From: Neobacillus sp. Marseille-Q6967 | Lineage (GTDB): Bacteria; Bacillota; Bacilli; Bacillales; Cytobacillaceae | Direction of reading: 5' to 3' | Length of the DNA stretch: 64,000 bases | Assembly: GCF_946151075.1 (NCBI RefSeq) | Contig: NZ_CAMGZB010000001.1 | Span: 372,001-436,000 of the forward strand | Shown here: positions 23,698 through 31,914 of the stretch, piece after piece | Layout: each line of letters begins with the position of its first letter | Numbering within the stretch: the stretch's first letter is position 1 | Notes under the pieces: model-generated | The model's database searches: none | Told to the model about the DNA's origin: nothing | What the model saw: the letters and a program-made list of their open reading frames with translations, nothing else | Position numbers and translations under genes: made by a program

Positions 23698-24264
23698 CTA
23701 ATTCGTCTCCCAGTGGTTTTGGTGAATTACTTCTCCTGCTTCGGAGAGACCTCGAATTCCTGAAGTACGGCCGAAGGTTAGGTAATAACGGCCACTATCT
23801 GCATCGACCACGGCTGCGTCTTTATACTGATCCTCGCTGCCTCTCTCCAAAGTTTGAATTCTCGTAACTTCTCTGTTCGTTATTTCTCCAAAAATCACAT
23901 GCAATTCCAACGTTTGGTTTCCATCTTCATCAAATTCCCGATAAAAATCCTGGTACATGGTAAACGGTTCGCCTTCCATATGAGTCCAGCCATTTGGACC
24001 AACATTTTCCCAGCCTTCCTCATCATTACCTTTGAAAAAAGCAACCCCCAAGACCGGTTCCGTTATGTGAGGAGTTTCCTTTTTATCTGGGATTGCCGTA
24101 TATAAAACGGCCGTGACACCCTTTTCCTTTTGAATATGAACCACTTCATGCACTTTATAGGGGATCCCTTTTTTTATGGCTTCATCCAAAGTGGAGTACT
24201 TGCAGCCCGTAAGTAAAAACATAAAACTAATAACTAGCAAAATAATACGATTTTTAACTCTCAT
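23698..24264 (-). CDS. lipoprotein of unknown function
   Basis: 188 residues if started at the ATG at 24262-24264; an in-frame ATG at 24297 lacks a ribosome-binding site. A lipoprotein signal (RIILLVISFMFLLTGC) places Cys at about residue 21 for lipidation and anchoring on the outer face of the membrane. The mature domain contains VHEVVHIQKEKGVTAVLYT and a C-terminal DADSGRYYLTFGRTSGIRGL. No family recognised. AAAGGGG lies only three bases from the chosen ATG, so the start is not settled. Confidence 0.75.
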   Translation of the reverse strand: MRVKNRIILLVISFMFLLTGCKYSTLDEAIKKGIPYKVHEVVHIQKEKGVTAVLYTAIPDKKETPHITEPVLGVAFFKGNDEEGWENVGPNGWTHMEGEPFTMYQDFYREFDEDGNQTLELHVIFGEITNREVTRIQTLERGSEDQYKDAAVVDADSGRYYLTFGRTSGIRGLSEAGEVIHQNHWETN

Positions 24265-24336
24265 CAACCCCTTTATAAATCTTCTATCATTGCCCATACT
24301 AATAGGATAAGACCATTTTTTAGAAGGTGATCAGCC

Positions 24337-24840
24337 TTGCATTCAGGTATTTTCTTTGGACTGGCTTTGTTTTTTGGTATCTTTCTTTTGGCGGGCACTG
24401 GTGCTCACATGTTTATGTTGTACGTGATTGGCCTAACTGCCATGGGAGGTTTCATATTCTTAACTGGTTTAGCCATTCCTAGAAGATGGGATTGGCTAAA
24501 CCAGTCTTTTCAAACCCGAAAGAATGTTCCAACCTTCGTTGTAAAAGGCCTGGTACTGCTTGCTGGCGCTGGAATGTTAATCAGCTCCATCAACTATTGG
24601 AAGGACGTGCCTTACTATTGGAATCAAGAATATTCCACTGTAAGCGGGAAGCCGTCTCTTGTTGATGTATACTCATCATCAAAAGGTGGTGGAGAGGATA
24701 TTGTTATAACCATTAAGGGTACAAGATTAGATATTTATCCCTATCCCGCTTACGATGACCCGCAAGATTTAAAGAAACGGTACTTTACCGTTCGCTACCT
24801 GCCACATACAAAATGGGTGATTGATTACGAACTAGATTAA
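24337..24840 (+). CDS. membrane protein of unknown function
   Basis: 167 residues from TTG 24337 with GAAGGTGATC upstream. Three hydrophobic segments (about 5-25, 28-46, 65-85) are followed by an extracytoplasmic domain with YSTVSGKPSLVDVYSSSKGG and RYFTVRYLPHTKWVIDYELD, which looks beta-rich. It is divergent from the lipoprotein gene, and the two share a short promoter region. No known family. Confidence 0.75.
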   Translation: MHSGIFFGLALFFGIFLLAGTGAHMFMLYVIGLTAMGGFIFLTGLAIPRRWDWLNQSFQTRKNVPTFVVKGLVLLAGAGMLISSINYWKDVPYYWNQEYSTVSGKPSLVDVYSSSKGGGEDIVITIKGTRLDIYPYPAYDDPQDLKKRYFTVRYLPHTKWVIDYELD

Positions 24841-24843
24841 AAA

Positions 24844-25362
24844 TTACCAGCCCTTACGAGTTAGTAGAGAGGTAATATGGGCAAGATGGTGTTTCCCATG
24901 CCACGCATACATTCCGATATTTTTCCCTACTGAAACGGTTCCTGCTTCAGGATGAATAAAGTTCCTTTTCCACTCGGCTGGACCAAAACTTCTCAGTAAA
25001 GCAGCCAAACGGACATGAAGTGCTTGAAGCAATTGTAATGAAATGTCTACCGGCAGTTGAGAATCCAAAAGTTCCGCCCATTTTGCTTCCTCATAAGGCT
25101 TGATAACCGGACTTGCTTCGGTAACAGCCAACTTAAAACGTATATAAGCGTTCATATGACTGTCCGCTACATGATGAACTACTTGCCGGACGGTCCAGCC
25201 CCCGTTCCTGTAAGACGTATCCAGTTGTTCCTCGTTTAAGTTTTTTACTGCATCGGTTAATAATCCAGGCAGGAGCTCTATCTCCTTGATCCAGCCCTCT
25301 ACTAAGCTCTCCGTAATTTCACCATCCAGAACGAATTTACCAATAGGATATTTTTCATCCAT
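24844..25362 (-). CDS. YfiT-type bacillithiol transferase (DinB fold)
   Basis: 172 residues. DinB-like four-helix bundle. Metal-ligand histidines are visible in VRQVVHHVADSHMN (about residue 66) and in MYAWHGKHHLAHI at the C-terminus. GGWTVRQVVHHVADSH and the ending are typical of B. subtilis YfiT/BstA-type enzymes. These are Zn- or Ni-dependent S-transferases that attach bacillithiol to electrophiles. It supports a bacillithiol-using organism. The gene lies 16 bases downstream of a membrane-protein gene on the same strand. Confidence 0.88.
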   Translation of the reverse strand: MDEKYPIGKFVLDGEITESLVEGWIKEIELLPGLLTDAVKNLNEEQLDTSYRNGGWTVRQVVHHVADSHMNAYIRFKLAVTEASPVIKPYEEAKWAELLDSQLPVDISLQLLQALHVRLAALLRSFGPAEWKRNFIHPEAGTVSVGKNIGMYAWHGKHHLAHITSLLTRKGW

Positions 25363-25378
25363 AAAAAAACCACCCTTC

Positions 25379-25768
25379 TTATCTTTCTTTTTTCACCATA
25401 TACGCTAAAAGGAAATATATGAGACCAATGATAAACAACAGAATTTCAAATGCAGTACCCAAAGCTCCGAAAGAAAGGAAAAAGGCAATGACGAAACAAA
25501 CTCCAATAACTAAACAAAATATAGAGTAAAAACGACTCCATGCCCTCCGTTTCAATCCGAGTATTCCAATTGCAGTTATTAAACACGAAAGAAAAAGGAT
25601 CAGAATTATTAACAGGATTTTAGGGTCAATTGATGTAGCCACATTGGAATATAAGGCTCTACCTAGCGAGGTTCCAATCAAATAAAGAAAACTAAAACCT
25701 ATTAAAACAATAAGCATTAAAACGCCCAGGACCATTCCAATCATTTTTGAAAAAAAGAATTTATTCAT
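25379..25768 (-). CDS. four-segment membrane protein
   Basis: 129 residues with hydrophobic segments at about 8-33, 48-70, 76-97 and 103-123. A conserved-looking GLKRRAWSRFYSI loop joins the third and fourth regions. No recognised family and no polar catalytic residues in the membrane. It starts three bases after the end of the epimerase-like gene, so it is probably cotranscribed with it and with the YfiT gene. Confidence 0.75.
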   Translation of the reverse strand: MNKFFFSKMIGMVLGVLMLIVLIGFSFLYLIGTSLGRALYSNVATSIDPKILLIILILFLSCLITAIGILGLKRRAWSRFYSIFCLVIGVCFVIAFFLSFGALGTAFEILLFIIGLIYFLLAYMVKKER

Positions 25769-25771
25769 TAT

Positions 25772-26644
25772 CTATCCCTTAGAATAGTCAGTAATTAATT
25801 TTTTTAACAATGGATCTAATGCTGTAAAGTGATAGCCTAAGGACTTGGCACGTTCCGTGTTAACGGACCAGGATCCTGGAAGGTTGTATGGAGACGGGGT
25901 CCCTCCCGGTGTTAAAATGGCCTTTTTTTCCATAAGGTTTTCAATTAATGTTACGAGTTCTCCTAAACTAATATCCGCCTCGGATCCCGGGTTAACCGGA
26001 CCTTGAAAATCAGATTTCGCGATCTCTAATAAAAACCTTGCCGCTTCCCCTGAATCTATGAAACTATACCTTCTAACGAGATTCTCGATAAACATCGCTT
26101 TTCCTTCTTTGATATGATCAACATGGAATTTTAATCGATTGGTATAATCATCTTTGCCAATAATAATCGGAAAACGGACGGCCACTACCGGAATGGAAGC
26201 ATTTTGAAAAAGAACAGCCTCTGAAGCACGCTTCGCTTCCTGATAGCCAACGTAGCCGGGATACTCTCTTCTCCCTTTTATGGTCGGCTCAAACTCTAAT
26301 GGATTAAAATTTTCCTCGACGTGATGGGTTCCAAAATCATAGACTGCTTGACTTGAGGTAAATACATATTTTTGAACCTTACCCTCTAGCACTTTTAACG
26401 TATCCATGGCCTCCTGTGGTGCGTAGCATGTTTGATCAAATACCACATCCCACTGTTTATCTTGAAAAACATGATGAGTCAGGGCATTTTCCCGGTCTAT
26501 TTTAAGCCGTAATACCTTATTGCCAAATGGATCAGGGGTAATTCCTCTGGTAGCAATGGTTACTTCAACACCTTCTTGCAGTAATAATTGAACCAATCTT
26601 TTACCAACAAACTGCGTTCCCCCAAGTATTAATGCCCTTTTCAT
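25772..26644 (-). CDS. NAD-dependent epimerase/dehydratase (extended SDR)
   Basis: 290 residues. The Rossmann loop is ILGGTQFVGKRLVQLLL at the N-terminus. Y and K of the SDR dyad lie near YPGYVGYQEAKRASE. A C-terminal substrate domain ends PYNLPGSWSVNTERAKSLG. It resembles sugar-nucleotide epimerases and the isoflavone-reductase-like group; the substrate is unknown. It is the second gene of a likely minus-strand unit starting with the GNAT gene at 26656 and running to the YfiT gene. Confidence 0.85.
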   Translation of the reverse strand: MKRALILGGTQFVGKRLVQLLLQEGVEVTIATRGITPDPFGNKVLRLKIDRENALTHHVFQDKQWDVVFDQTCYAPQEAMDTLKVLEGKVQKYVFTSSQAVYDFGTHHVEENFNPLEFEPTIKGRREYPGYVGYQEAKRASEAVLFQNASIPVVAVRFPIIIGKDDYTNRLKFHVDHIKEGKAMFIENLVRRYSFIDSGEAARFLLEIAKSDFQGPVNPGSEADISLGELVTLIENLMEKKAILTPGGTPSPYNLPGSWSVNTERAKSLGYHFTALDPLLKKLITDYSKG

Positions 26645-26655
26645 ACTATCGCCCC

Positions 26656-27123
26656 TTATTCGCTTAGGTTTTTCTTGAACATTATCAGATCCAATGCTCG
26701 AATTCCATGTTCATAAATCGGAAGCGGATACTTTTTGAAAAAATCTTTTTTTATCTCGTACATCCTGAATCCTGCTTTTTGATAGAAAGCAAGGTTAGGA
26801 ATACTCGAATTGGCAGTGCCTACAATTATTTGGTGATAACCTTGTTGCTGATAGATATGGAAAGCCTCGTTTAGAACGAGTTTTCCGATCCCTTTTTCAC
26901 GGAACTCTTCGCCCAAAGCTATGTTTTTAAGCTCCACGATGTTATCCGGGTGAAAAGTGAATAGAACGACACCCGCGATATCCCCTTCAAAATCAATCGA
27001 ATACATCTCTCCATCAAATATGTATTCTTTCACAACCTCTTCGCTCTCATCTGCCAAAAGAAGAAAATCGAAAAACATCATTCGCTGATTTTGTTCAACT
27101 AATTTTAAAGATACGGTTTTCAT
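26656..27123 (-). CDS. GNAT family N-acetyltransferase
   Basis: 155 residues. The core motif is LGEEFREKGIGKLVLNEAF, with NSSIPNLAFYQKAGFRMYEI after it; the last strand carries a basic stretch KKDFFKKYPLPIYEHG. The family is clear and the acceptor unknown. It probably heads the unit 26656 to 24844, as a repeat-rich spacer lies upstream. Confidence 0.86.
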   Translation of the reverse strand: MKTVSLKLVEQNQRMMFFDFLLLADESEEVVKEYIFDGEMYSIDFEGDIAGVVLFTFHPDNIVELKNIALGEEFREKGIGKLVLNEAFHIYQQQGYHQIIVGTANSSIPNLAFYQKAGFRMYEIKKDFFKKYPLPIYEHGIRALDLIMFKKNLSE

Positions 27124-27142
27124 TGATTAAATCCTTTTCTGG

Positions 27143-27290
27143 TTTCATTATTGGGTTTGAGGCATTGGGCTCACATGCAGTGACCCTGATTTGATTTTTA
27201 TTGGGCTTCAGGCACTGCAGGTGTACTGCTTTAACTATAATCCAATCCTTTTTCGGATTTCGGGCAAAGCAGACACTTTCCTTAAGACGA
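27143..27290. repeat. three degenerate intergenic repeats, 50-52 bp period
   Basis: ATTGGG(T/C)TT(G/C)AGGCA occurs at 27150 and 27200. A third related unit TTCGGGCAAAGCAG (27259) lies 52 bases after TTCAGGCACTGCAG (27207). The rest of the units are diverged. No gene is seen in the gap 27124-27383. Confidence 0.5.
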
Positions 27291-27340
27291 TTCACTAACC
27301 TTTTCCCAAATCTCACATACTGTAACACTAGCAAAGGAGG

Positions 27341-27374
27341 AAAAAGGCTGGACTCTTTAAAAAGTCCTGCCTTT
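27341..27374 (-). terminator. intrinsic terminator
   Basis: AAAGGC-A-GGACT / AGTCC-A-GCCTTTTT stem read on the minus strand, after the GNAT gene at 27384-27920. Confidence 0.75.
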
Positions 27375-27383
27375 AATCAAGCT

Positions 27384-27920
27384 CTAATCGTTTGGATTGA
27401 TGATGGCTAACACTTGATGATCTTCCCATCGACCGTTAATCTTCACATTTTTTACAGCAATTCCTTCTTTGTGGAATCCTGCTTTTTCAAGTACCCGAAT
27501 CGAACCGATATTATGAGGCATGACACCTGCTTCAATCCGGTGCAGCTTTAATTCGTTAAACGCATATTCTACCAGTAATTTCGCCGCCTCGGTGGTATAG
27601 CCCTTCCCATTATGTCTCAAATCCAAAAAGTAGCCGATAAAAGCACTTTGAAGAGACCCCCGGAGAACCTGAAATAGATTAATAGTTCCAATTAACGTAT
27701 CATCGTTTTTAAATATTCCAAAGTTATAGGATTCGTCGTTCTTCCTATTTTCCTCATACCTCTTGATAAGATTTTGTTGGAATTCCAGCGTATAGAAATC
27801 CGCATCGCGGACCATTGAAAATTTTTCAAAAAAGCCACGATTATTCGTTTGCAGTTTAAGCATAGCCGGAGCATCCTCCATTGAAAATGGCTTTAAGTAA
27901 ATATTTTCCCCTTTAATCAT
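27384..27920 (-). CDS. GNAT family acetyltransferase (RimJ/RimL type)
   Basis: 178 residues from ATG 27918-27920 after AAGGAAG; the frame is open upstream and overlaps the preceding gene, but MIKGENIYLKPFSMEDAPA is the usual RimJ-like start. Motifs are GTINLFQVLRG, GYFLDLRHNGKGYTTEAAKLL and the RimJ-type end HNIGSIRVLEKAGFHKEGI. It likely acetylates a protein N-terminus or small amine. A terminator follows. Confidence 0.86.
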   Translation of the reverse strand: MIKGENIYLKPFSMEDAPAMLKLQTNNRGFFEKFSMVRDADFYTLEFQQNLIKRYEENRKNDESYNFGIFKNDDTLIGTINLFQVLRGSLQSAFIGYFLDLRHNGKGYTTEAAKLLVEYAFNELKLHRIEAGVMPHNIGSIRVLEKAGFHKEGIAVKNVKINGRWEDHQVLAIINPND

Positions 27921-27946
27921 AGCAGCTTCCTTCCCCACAAAAGAAC

Positions 27947-28390
27947 CTAACGTAATATACTTTTCAACGTTCGTTTCCATACCAGAAAACCTAGTTCCAT
28001 CATTGATACGTTGAAGTTCACCCAATTATGTAAACAAGAATGGTCATTTTTCAGTACAGCCTGCTTTTCAGGCTGCGTGACTGCAGCTTGATCCACCCCG
28101 GACATGGACTTCAACGCTTCGGTAATCACCTTTTCTAACTCGTCTTTAGAATAATCCCTAATGGTTATCCAGCCCCGGCGGTCTAACTGGAATTTATTTT
28201 TTCGAATTGTTTCTTCGGTCATATACTTTCCGATGACATAACCGTTGCCACTAGGATGTAATTGTGTCGCTAGCACCTGTCCCTTTTGCTTGCTTTCAGG
28301 ATAGACAAAGCTCACTCTGCCATTGCTGATTGGCTTTTCCTCAAGATTAAATGATAGAAAAACAGCCCTTTTTTCCTCAAAAGATAACAC
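27947..28390 (-). CDS. conserved-looking protein of unknown function
   Basis: 147 residues from GTG 28388-28390, eight or nine bases after GAAGGGG (an upstream ATG at 28408 lacks a site). The N-terminal half looks beta-rich (KPISNGRVSFVYPESKQKG, then QLHPSGNGYVIGKYM). The middle is a helix with RDYSKDELEKVITEAL. The last 30 residues (NWVNFNVSMMELGF onward) are dissimilar in character and overlap the upstream extension of the next gene in another frame, which could reflect a frameshift. No family recognised. Confidence 0.65.
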   Translation of the reverse strand: MLSFEEKRAVFLSFNLEEKPISNGRVSFVYPESKQKGQVLATQLHPSGNGYVIGKYMTEETIRKNKFQLDRRGWITIRDYSKDELEKVITEALKSMSGVDQAAVTQPEKQAVLKNDHSCLHNWVNFNVSMMELGFLVWKRTLKSILR

Positions 28391-28427
28391 TCGCCCAACC
28401 CCTTCCATCCGATAGAGCTAAAATTAC

Positions 28428-28476
28428 AATGTTACCAATAAAGTTTATATTTTCCAATTATATTTATTGTAACATT
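28428..28476. promoter_or_regulatory. imperfect inverted repeat upstream of the 147-aa gene
   Basis: AATGTTACcAATAAA (28428-28442) and TTTATTGTAACATT (28463-28476) are inverted copies differing by one extra C, 20 bases apart. It could be an operator or a hairpin for the 147-aa gene. Confidence 0.4.
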
Positions 28477-28526
28477 TTCATTATATTCAGAATATGGGTT
28501 TGGGTAAGATAACAAAACCAATTTAT

Positions 28527-28566
28527 AAAAAAACACAGATAGCACTTATTTGCTATCTGCGTTGTT
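28527..28566 (-). terminator. terminator of the aromatic catabolic operon
   Basis: AACACAGATAGCA / TGCTATCTGCGTT with a six-base loop followed by seven T on the minus strand, 25 bases after the last operon gene. Confidence 0.88.
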
Positions 28567-28590
28567 TAAAATTTAATTATCGTAAATTTT

Positions 28591-29574
28591 TTATATGCTG
28601 ACAGGCTTTTTATTTCCTGCCACTACTCTGTTTACTTGTTCACCTAAATCGATGACTCCATCCGGGCTTTTGATTTGGCAGCGGATGATATCTCCGTCAT
28701 TTAGGTATTTGTCATTAGTTAATTGACTTTCAATCAATATTTCCAATTTTCGCGGACCCGAAACCGCTGGATTCATCAATTGTTCGTTTACTGCTGCTGA
28801 AATGTTTAATGCCACTCCGCCGGTTGTTCCTGTAAGAACGAGATCACCTTTTGATAGATCCATTATTTCAGAGAGTTCGGTTAAGGTCTCTGCTGGTTTA
28901 AAAAGCAGTTGGTCGGTGTTGGCAGATTGGCGAATCTCATTATTAACCCAAAGTTTTAACTCCAGATTATGAATCATTTCTACCTCATCTTGATCAAGCA
29001 GATACAAATAAGGGCCGGTTGGGGCAAAGGTCCGATAGCTTTTCCCTTTTAACCACTGACCTTGAGAAAACTGTACATCACGGGCAGAAACATCATTTAC
29101 GATTACAATTCCAGCTATATATTGGTGAAGATTTTCTTCCGTCACTGCCACTTGTTCACAAATGTCGGTTCCAATGATTAACCCCAGTTCAATTTCGTAA
29201 TCTAATAATCTCACATGTTCGGGGCGGACAATTTCGCTGTTGGCTCCACATAAAGAGCTATCCGCTTTACTAAAAATCAGGTTAAACGGCGGCCGGTCAG
29301 ATTCAAGTCCCGCTTCAACACGATGTGATGCATAGTTGGCACCTTGACAGATAATTCGTGCTGGCTGCGTTACAGGGCTTAAGATATCCACTTCGTTTAA
29401 CGAAAGAACCTCAGCCGAACCTTCTGCTTTCACTTTTCTTGCTTCTGCTGCCCCCGCTTCTAAAAACTTAGCTAAACTTTGATAGGAATTTGGCAGAACG
29501 AGAATATTCCCGCCTGATACCACTCCCCACTGCTCTTTATTATCCGTTTTAAATCGAACCACTTGTAGTCCCAT
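28591..29574 (-). CDS. fumarylacetoacetate hydrolase (FAH) family enzyme
   Basis: 327 residues from ATG 29572-29574 with GGAGGG seven bases upstream; an in-frame start further upstream would overlap the transporter gene. C-terminal FAH core: RIICQGANYASHRVEAGL, then DYEIELGLIIGTDI with the Glu-x-Glu metal ligands, NDVSARDVQ, and LVLTGTTGGVA at the end. Enzymes of this fold cleave C-C bonds or decarboxylate and hydrate 2-oxo acids, such as 4-oxalocrotonate decarboxylase or acylpyruvate hydrolase. Last gene of the meta-cleavage operon, where MhpC and MhpD analogues already exist. It may serve a side branch such as decarboxylation of an oxidised ring-fission product. Confidence 0.87.
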   Translation of the reverse strand: MGLQVVRFKTDNKEQWGVVSGGNILVLPNSYQSLAKFLEAGAAEARKVKAEGSAEVLSLNEVDILSPVTQPARIICQGANYASHRVEAGLESDRPPFNLIFSKADSSLCGANSEIVRPEHVRLLDYEIELGLIIGTDICEQVAVTEENLHQYIAGIVIVNDVSARDVQFSQGQWLKGKSYRTFAPTGPYLYLLDQDEVEMIHNLELKLWVNNEIRQSANTDQLLFKPAETLTELSEIMDLSKGDLVLTGTTGGVALNISAAVNEQLMNPAVSGPRKLEILIESQLTNDKYLNDGDIIRCQIKSPDGVIDLGEQVNRVVAGNKKPVSI

Positions 29575-29602
29575 ATACTGGTCCCTCCCTATGTAAAATT
29601 GA

Positions 29603-29643
29603 CCCCCAATACGAACAGTGACAGGCACTGTTCGTATTGGGGG
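29603..29643 (-). repeat. long perfect intercistronic hairpin with GTGCC-GGCAC-like core
   Basis: CCCCCAATACGAACAGTG / CACTGTTCGTATTGGGGG, 17-18 bp stem and a short loop, between the transporter and FAH genes. There is little U-run after it. It may stabilise or separate the messages rather than terminate. Confidence 0.75.
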
Positions 29644-29647
29644 ATTT

Positions 29648-30949
29648 TTATATAGCTTGTGTAGTTTCAACGTTCAAATCAGCTGAATCTCCCAATTTCT
29701 TCGGACGTACGGCCATCCACGCTAATCCACCTGATACGAGAAGAACTAATCCGGATACTTGAAAAGCAAAATGGAAGCCAGCTGCTGGACTAGCTGAATT
29801 TTCAATAAGCAAACCAGTTACATAAGGACCTACAATTCCCCCTAATGAAGTAAGCGCCATAAACCATCCCTGGATTTTACCTTGATGTTTAGGTGAAACT
29901 AAATCAACTAGAATGGCTGGTCCCATAACCAGAGTGATACATCCAAACGTTAGCCCAAGAGATAATAATGCAATCGCCATGATATTCGAGCTTACCATAG
30001 TTCCAATAAAATAGCTGGCTGCTCCCGCTGCCATAACAGGTCCCAGGATAAAGATCCGTCCCTTTACCACGCTTTTCGTCTTATGATAAATACGGTCAGA
30101 AATACTTGAAAATGTAATCTGCGAAAGGGTAATCATAATCCATGGCAGTGCGACAACAATACTTAATGTTTCTTCACTTAGGTTGCGGACATTTTCTAAA
30201 TAATTTGGAAGCCAGTTTAATCCTATTGTAAACGACCAATACGTGGCAAATCCACAAAGAGCGACAAAAATAAAATTTTTCGAAAGCAATACTGACATAA
30301 ATTTAGATTCATTTGGTATTGGAGCTACTTGAGATGCACCCTTTGCGATAGCAGGGTCTGATTCTGTAACCGCTTTCTCTTTTGCGATAAAAATCCACGC
30401 TATGATCCAAATAAAGCCTACCACTCCAGTTGCGATAAAAGCGGAACGCCATCCATAACTCATAATCATATGCATCAAAATGGGTGCTGAAATGGCTACA
30501 CCTAGCGGACCGCCCACAGATACCAACGTTAAGCCGATCCCAAGTTTTTCTTTCGGAAGATACTTGGAGGCAGCTGTCATCGCTAATGAGTAGGATGGAC
30601 CTTCCCCAGCACCTAAAATAATTCTTGTTGCCAATAAATAGGCAAAACTGCTTACAAAGATGGTCGAAAACTGGACAACTGACCAGATAGCTACCATTCC
30701 AATGATTACTTTTTTCGTTCCAATCTTATCTGCGAGACTCCCGCCTAAAACAGCCGAAATCGAATACAGTAAGAAGAAGACACTGCCAACAATTCCCCAT
30801 TGCTCCGCATTTAATCCTAGTTCCTCCATGATTGGAACTGAAGCAAACCCAATAATTGCTTTATCGGCATTACTAATGACCGTTAATAAAAATAAAAGGA
30901 AAATAATTAGCCATGCTTTTTTGGATACTGCACTTTTCTTTTGCTCCAT
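29648..30949 (-). CDS. MFS transporter, anion:cation symporter type (aromatic acid uptake)
   Basis: 433 residues with AAGGAGG before the ATG. Twelve membrane segments; the MFS loop motif GGSLADKIGTKKVI lies between segments 2 and 3, and LGAGEGPSYSLAMTAASKYLP, typical of the ACS/phthalate-type family (MhpT, ExuT, GudP relatives), in segment 4. It should import an aromatic or hydroxy-aromatic carboxylate by cation symport. It is gene seven of the catabolic operon. Confidence 0.88.
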   Translation of the reverse strand: MEQKKSAVSKKAWLIIFLLFLLTVISNADKAIIGFASVPIMEELGLNAEQWGIVGSVFFLLYSISAVLGGSLADKIGTKKVIIGMVAIWSVVQFSTIFVSSFAYLLATRIILGAGEGPSYSLAMTAASKYLPKEKLGIGLTLVSVGGPLGVAISAPILMHMIMSYGWRSAFIATGVVGFIWIIAWIFIAKEKAVTESDPAIAKGASQVAPIPNESKFMSVLLSKNFIFVALCGFATYWSFTIGLNWLPNYLENVRNLSEETLSIVVALPWIMITLSQITFSSISDRIYHKTKSVVKGRIFILGPVMAAGAASYFIGTMVSSNIMAIALLSLGLTFGCITLVMGPAILVDLVSPKHQGKIQGWFMALTSLGGIVGPYVTGLLIENSASPAAGFHFAFQVSGLVLLVSGGLAWMAVRPKKLGDSADLNVETTQAI

Positions 30950-30988
30950 ATAAGGACCTCCTTGAATTTCTCCCTATTCCCCATTACG

Positions 30989-31015
30989 GCCTTTCTATCC
31001 CCTTAATAGAAAGGC
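30989..31015 (-). other. intercistronic stem-loop
   Basis: GCCTTTCTAT / ATAGAAAGGC with a seven-base loop between mhpD and the transporter gene, without a U-run; perhaps an mRNA processing or stability element. Confidence 0.5.
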
Positions 31016-31027
31016 AGTTATAGTAAA

Positions 31028-31819
31028 TTAATTAAATGTAACTTCTACTTTTCCGATATGGGAAAAGCCTGCAGTGAACCGATCCCCTTTTTCGGCAGGC
31101 ACTGCTGCAGATAGTGCACCAGATAGAATAACTTCTCCGGCTTTTAAAACCACATTGTACTCGGATAATTTATTTGCCAGCCAGGCCACACATTTGGCCG
31201 GGTGTCCTAATACGTCTGAACCAAATCCGGTATTGACGAGTTCTCCATTTTTAAACAAGTTCATTTCAATCGAAGGCAGGTCGATATCCGTTAAGGAGAA
31301 CCGCTGGTCGCCGATGACAAACAATCCACTCGAAGCATTATCTGCAACCGTATCAGCTAAGGTAATCTTCCAGTCGGTTATCCTGCTGTCAACAATCTCC
31401 AAAGCTGGGGCGATGAAGTCTGTCGCATCAAGAACATCCTCGACTGTAATAGTCGGCCCTTTCAAATCCTTGCGAAGAACAAACGCAATTTCCCCTTCTA
31501 TCTTTGGCTGAAATAAGCTATCCAAATGGATAATCCCCTTATTCTTCACTTCCATTGAATCCAATAAATGTCCGTAATCTGGCTGATCAACCCCTAATAA
31601 CTGCTGCATGGCAGCCGAGGTTAATCCAATCTTTTTCCCGACGATTCGCTGACCGTTTTGAACCTTCTGATCAATAGCCCGAAGCTGGACCTGATACGCC
31701 TCATCAACCGTCAAATTTGGATACACCTCAGTAAGTGGAGCGGTCGACTTTTTTGTTGTTTCTGCCTCTTGCAAAAGCTCATATAAATGTTGGACACGAT
31801 GAATGACTTGGTTACTCAT
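31028..31819 (-). CDS. mhpD: 2-keto-4-pentenoate hydratase (MhpD-like)
   Basis: 263 residues from ATG 31817-31819 after AGAGG. IVGKKIGLTSAAMQQLLGV and the metal-site segment PKIEGEIAFVLRKDLKGP are the hydratase hallmarks, with DATDFIAPALEIVDSRI following. It adds water to 2-hydroxypenta-2,4-dienoate to give 4-hydroxy-2-oxovalerate, the substrate of the mhpE product encoded at 38692-39711. It acts in the cytosol. Sixth gene of the operon. Confidence 0.92.
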   Translation of the reverse strand: MSNQVIHRVQHLYELLQEAETTKKSTAPLTEVYPNLTVDEAYQVQLRAIDQKVQNGQRIVGKKIGLTSAAMQQLLGVDQPDYGHLLDSMEVKNKGIIHLDSLFQPKIEGEIAFVLRKDLKGPTITVEDVLDATDFIAPALEIVDSRITDWKITLADTVADNASSGLFVIGDQRFSLTDIDLPSIEMNLFKNGELVNTGFGSDVLGHPAKCVAWLANKLSEYNVVLKAGEVILSGALSAAVPAEKGDRFTAGFSHIGKVEVTFN

Positions 31820-31914
31820 ATTCAAAACCTCTTTCTACTAAAATAAAGCACTATTTATAGATTCAGGATTTTTTAAATATGAATCATGTAATAGTGCTTT
31901 CAGGGGTGAGCTAT

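Noticed and set aside
27947..28025. Alternative frame GELQRINDGTRFSG and on as a missing C-terminus of the 147-residue gene
   Set aside because: A one-base frameshift is possible, but no homologue was recalled to decide; the downstream GNAT start is well supported without it.
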